Origin: an uncultured Flavobacteriales bacterium
GTDB lineage: Bacteria; Bacteroidota; Bacteroidia; Flavobacteriales_D; Sanyastnellaceae
NCBI GenBank assembly: GCA_938092195.1
Contig: CALKHD010000106.1
Location: 1 to 8,270, forward strand
DNA: 8,270 bases
Direction of reading: 5' to 3'
Under the pieces are notes generated by a model. The model was given only the letters and a program-made list of their open reading frames with translations. It searched no databases and was not told the origin of the DNA. Both the position numbers and the translations under genes were made by a program. Shown here one piece after another: positions 6,409-8,270 of the stretch; position 1 is the first letter of the stretch; every line of letters starts with the position of its first letter.

Positions 6409-7200
6409 CTACCCTTTCATTCGGGCCTTGACTGCATAGCAATAAGGCAGGTCTTGATGCTCCCTTGACCGGTAGATATACCGACCAGGTTCGCGCTCCA
6501 CCATGCCTTCCAAAGGATAGGGTGAATGGTCAAACTCCTCAAAAGACAACATGTCAAGCCCTGCGGATTTCAAACAGCGAAAGAGCTCCGAGAGGGAGTG
6601 GTTCCACCAACAGGATGTGATGGAGGCCCCTTCCCCACCGTCCGTGTAGGTGCCCTGTTCTGTTTCAATGTCGGGTTGGGCGGTGTAGAAATAGGGAACA
6701 CGGGCATGTTCATCCAGCAGCCACATGAAGGGGTGGAATTCAACCAGCACCAATTCTCCACCCACCTCGAGGTGTTGGGCCACTGTATCGGCCCATTTCT
6801 GGAGGTCTGGAATCCAACCAATGACCCCGTAGGAGGCAAAGACCAGGTCAAACTTCTCGCCCAAATCCAAGGCCATCACATCGCTCAAAACAAAGCGGGC
6901 GTCCACCTTTAGCTCCTCCGAAAGGCCCCGCGCAAAATCAATCGCTTTGTCCGAAAAATCGACCCCTGTAGCCTTCGCACCCAAGCGGGCCAAAGACAGC
7001 GTATCCAGCCCAAAATGGCACTGAAGGTGCAAGATGGATGTGCCCGCGACGTCCCCGAGCAGATCGATTTCAAACGGCTTGAGTGAAGTCTGTCCTTGCC
7101 GGAATCCATCCACATCATAAAAATCAGACCGAACGTGAATCTCGGTGCGCTGGTTCCAAGCCGCTTTGTTCTTTTCTAGAAATGCTGCGAATTCGCTCAT
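6409..7200 (-). CDS. Class I SAM-dependent methyltransferase
   Basis: The protein has 263 aa from ATG 7198-7200, with no signal peptide, so it should be cytoplasmic. The Rossmann-type methyltransferase motifs are in order. Motif I is SILHLQCHFGLDTLSLA at ~55-71, where the Gly-rich loop is the LQCHFG variant seen in many Bacteroidota methyltransferases. The acidic residue ending strand 2 is in GVDFSD (~79-84). Motif III is around SDVMALDL (~106-113). Motif IV is FDLVFASYGVIGWIPDLQKW (~117-136), and strand 5 is GGELVLVEFHP (~147-157). The N-terminal ~50 residues contain AAWNQRTEIHV and form a cap. The insert DGGEGASITSCWWNHSLSEL and the C-terminal part shape the substrate pocket. The substrate, probably a small molecule, cannot be read from the sequence. 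It is the first gene of a probable two-gene operon and is divergent from the histidine phosphatase. Confidence 0.88.
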   Translation of the reverse strand: MSEFAAFLEKNKAAWNQRTEIHVRSDFYDVDGFRQGQTSLKPFEIDLLGDVAGTSILHLQCHFGLDTLSLARLGAKATGVDFSDKAIDFARGLSEELKVDARFVLSDVMALDLGEKFDLVFASYGVIGWIPDLQKWADTVAQHLEVGGELVLVEFHPFMWLLDEHARVPYFYTAQPDIETEQGTYTDGGEGASITSCWWNHSLSELFRCLKSAGLDMLSFEEFDHSPYPLEGMVEREPGRYIYRSREHQDLPYCYAVKARMKG

Positions 7201-7206
7201 GCATCA

Positions 7207-7214
7207 CAAAGATG
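7207..7214 (-). promoter_or_regulatory. Weak -7-like box (CATCTTTG) before the methyltransferase
   Basis: The minus strand reads CATCTTTG, seven of eight positions of TAnnTTTG, starting 14 nt upstream of the ATG at 7200. A TTTG lies 23 nt further upstream, slightly longer than the usual spacing. Transcription would start almost at the start codon, so this is only a suggestion. Confidence 0.2.
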
Positions 7215-7322
7215 GGAAGGCACCAAGAACCCATTTCCAAACATCCTCCGCCCCAAATTGGTCCATGGGTATTTCTTCCTTGTAACTTGAGGACCATGAT
7301 CATCTCTGATTCAGCGCCATGG

Positions 7323-7829
7323 ATGCGCCTCGCCTTTGTGTTTTGGCTCGCGGCGGGCACCCTGTTCTCTGCTGGCGCGCAAGAGGAGGCTGAGATGTTC
7401 ACCATTTACTTGGTTCGACATTCCGAAAAGGAGCGTGCCTCGGAGGACCCTGACCTCACACCATGCGGGGTGGAACGCTCGGAGAGTTTGCGCAGCTTTT
7501 TCGAAAGTGTGCCTTTGGAAGCCGTGTACAGCACCCAATACCAGCGCACCCTCAACACGGCCATGCCCACCGCCAAAGCCAAAGGACTTGAAATCGAGAC
7601 GTACAACCCTCAGGCCCTCCAAAAAACGGCCGCGAAGCTGTTACAAAACCAACAAGATGTTTTGGTGGTGGGTCACAGCAACACCACGGGCGTTTTGGCA
7701 GGATTGCTCGTCCAAGAAGACATCGGCGCATTTGATGAATCGATTTACAATCGGATATACCAAGTCGTTGTTTCAGAGTCAGGTGGGCGGCTTCATGTGA
7801 TGCACACCGCCTTCCGATGCCCAGAGTAA
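7323..7829 (+). CDS. Exported histidine phosphatase superfamily protein (SixA/phosphoglycerate-mutase-like)
   Basis: The protein has 168 aa from ATG 7323. I choose this start because residues 1-19 (MRLAFVFWLAAGTLFSAGA, next Q) then form a standard signal peptide with a basic N-region. An in-frame ATG at 7296 would prepend nine residues (MIISDSAPW) without a positive charge. The catalytic signature IYLVRHSEK lies at ~28-36, with the phospho-accepting His at 33 and Arg at 32 (an RHS variant of RHG). The YSTQYQRTLNTA motif (~69-80) supplies the second Arg, and VLVVGHSN (~113-120) holds the second His at 118. The length fits the short SixA-like branch. Export points to a periplasmic phosphatase, and the substrate is unknown. 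It is divergent from the methyltransferase, and the next plus-strand gene starts 92 nt downstream. Confidence 0.88.
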   Translation: MRLAFVFWLAAGTLFSAGAQEEAEMFTIYLVRHSEKERASEDPDLTPCGVERSESLRSFFESVPLEAVYSTQYQRTLNTAMPTAKAKGLEIETYNPQALQKTAAKLLQNQQDVLVVGHSNTTGVLAGLLVQEDIGAFDESIYNRIYQVVVSESGGRLHVMHTAFRCPE

Positions 7830-7921
7830 ATCCCAGCATGCGCGCAGGGCAACCCTTTCTCCATTTTTCAGTTCTTACGACATAAGGCAACCCCGTTTCC
7901 CCTCACCCATTTTTGCCACTG

Positions 7922-8270
7922 ATGCTCCTCCAACGCCTGTCCTTGTTTGCACTGTCCTTGTCTCTTGGCCACCTCGCTACCGCACAAGTCGAGGTTCCCA
8001 TTGACAACCATTCGGTGAATGTTTTCGGTCAAGTACAACTCTCCATCCAGGGAGATGCGAGCAAGTATTACGTTTTGGAATCCCAACACAGCCCTTCATT
8101 TGAATGGCCCACTTCCATCACCATGGGGGTGAACGGAACGATGGTGATCTCTGAACCCGGAGCCGCCTACCCCGTCGAGAACTACACGGTGTGGGAACAT
8201 GACATTTCCAACCCTGGCGACACCGATGGCGATGGTGTGGATGACATCACAGAGTACCAGAACATGCCCA
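7922..8270 (+). CDS. 5' end of a secreted protein with an acidic DxDGDGVDD loop (partial)
   Basis: The frame opens at ATG 7922 and runs off the window without a stop, so 116 residues are visible. Residues 1-22 (MLLQRLSLFALSLSLGHLATAQ) form a signal peptide with a cleavage site at ATA/Q. Next is a beta-rich stretch with the phrases NVFGQVQLSIQGDASKYYVLES and SFEWPTSITMGVNGTMVISE (each longer phrase being contiguous in the protein), then NYTVWEHDISNPGD and DTDGDGVDDITEYQ. The last is a thrombospondin-type-3-like calcium loop common in secreted Bacteroidota proteins. The YVLESQ...W segment resembles the opening of multidomain surface proteins in this phylum, but no catalytic domain has appeared by the edge. 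Whether it carries a T9SS tail cannot be seen. I recognise no specific family. Confidence 0.8.
   Translation, partial: MLLQRLSLFALSLSLGHLATAQVEVPIDNHSVNVFGQVQLSIQGDASKYYVLESQHSPSFEWPTSITMGVNGTMVISEPGAAYPVENYTVWEHDISNPGDTDGDGVDDITEYQNMP

Noticed and set aside
7083..7295. Upstream extension of the histidine phosphatase frame towards 7083
   Set aside because: It overlaps the 5' end of the divergent methyltransferase gene and the signal peptide begins only at 7296 or 7323.

Overview
The window looks like a chromosomal segment of a marine-type member of the Bacteroidota, probably order Flavobacteriales. Four things point there: a type IX secretion (T9SS)-like C-terminal sorting tail at the left edge; secreted proteins built from Cys-rich 'GCTxxxACNY' repeats and acidic D-rich calcium loops; a FISUMP-family domain; and promoter-like TAnnTTTG boxes with no clear Shine-Dalgarno sequences. 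Base composition is roughly half G+C. I see no rRNA, tRNA, CRISPR array, insertion sequence or phage gene.

Layout: (1) bases 1-213, plus strand, hold the 3' end of a secreted protein with a T9SS-like tail. (2) Converging on it is a giant minus-strand gene (247-3690, 1147 aa): signal peptide, two beta-helix segments, about a dozen Cys-rich repeats interleaved with six acidic loops, and a C-terminal dockerin-like pair. (3) A roughly 280-base non-coding stretch follows, containing a promoter and inverted repeats. (4) Next is a minus-strand secreted FISUMP protein (3977-5125) with an N-terminal dockerin-like motif. (5) Then a minus-strand small outer-membrane beta-barrel candidate (5243-5839), preceded by a perfect 8-bp inverted repeat. 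(6) A minus-strand pair follows: a SAM-dependent methyltransferase (6409-7200) and, 12 nt downstream, a four-helix membrane protein (5905-6396). (7) Divergent from these on the plus strand are an exported histidine phosphatase (7323-7829) and the 5' end of another secreted protein (7922 to the window edge).

Six of the eight genes encode exported, surface or secreted proteins, so this is an exoproteome-rich neighbourhood rather than one pathway. The most interesting signals are the modular architecture of the 1147-aa protein, the dockerin-like modules at opposite ends of two adjacent secreted proteins (neither with a recognisable T9SS tail), and a related 19-bp palindromic element in front of the giant gene and the beta-barrel gene, which suggests shared regulation. 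No defence system, toxin-antitoxin pair or biosynthetic cluster can be supported here.
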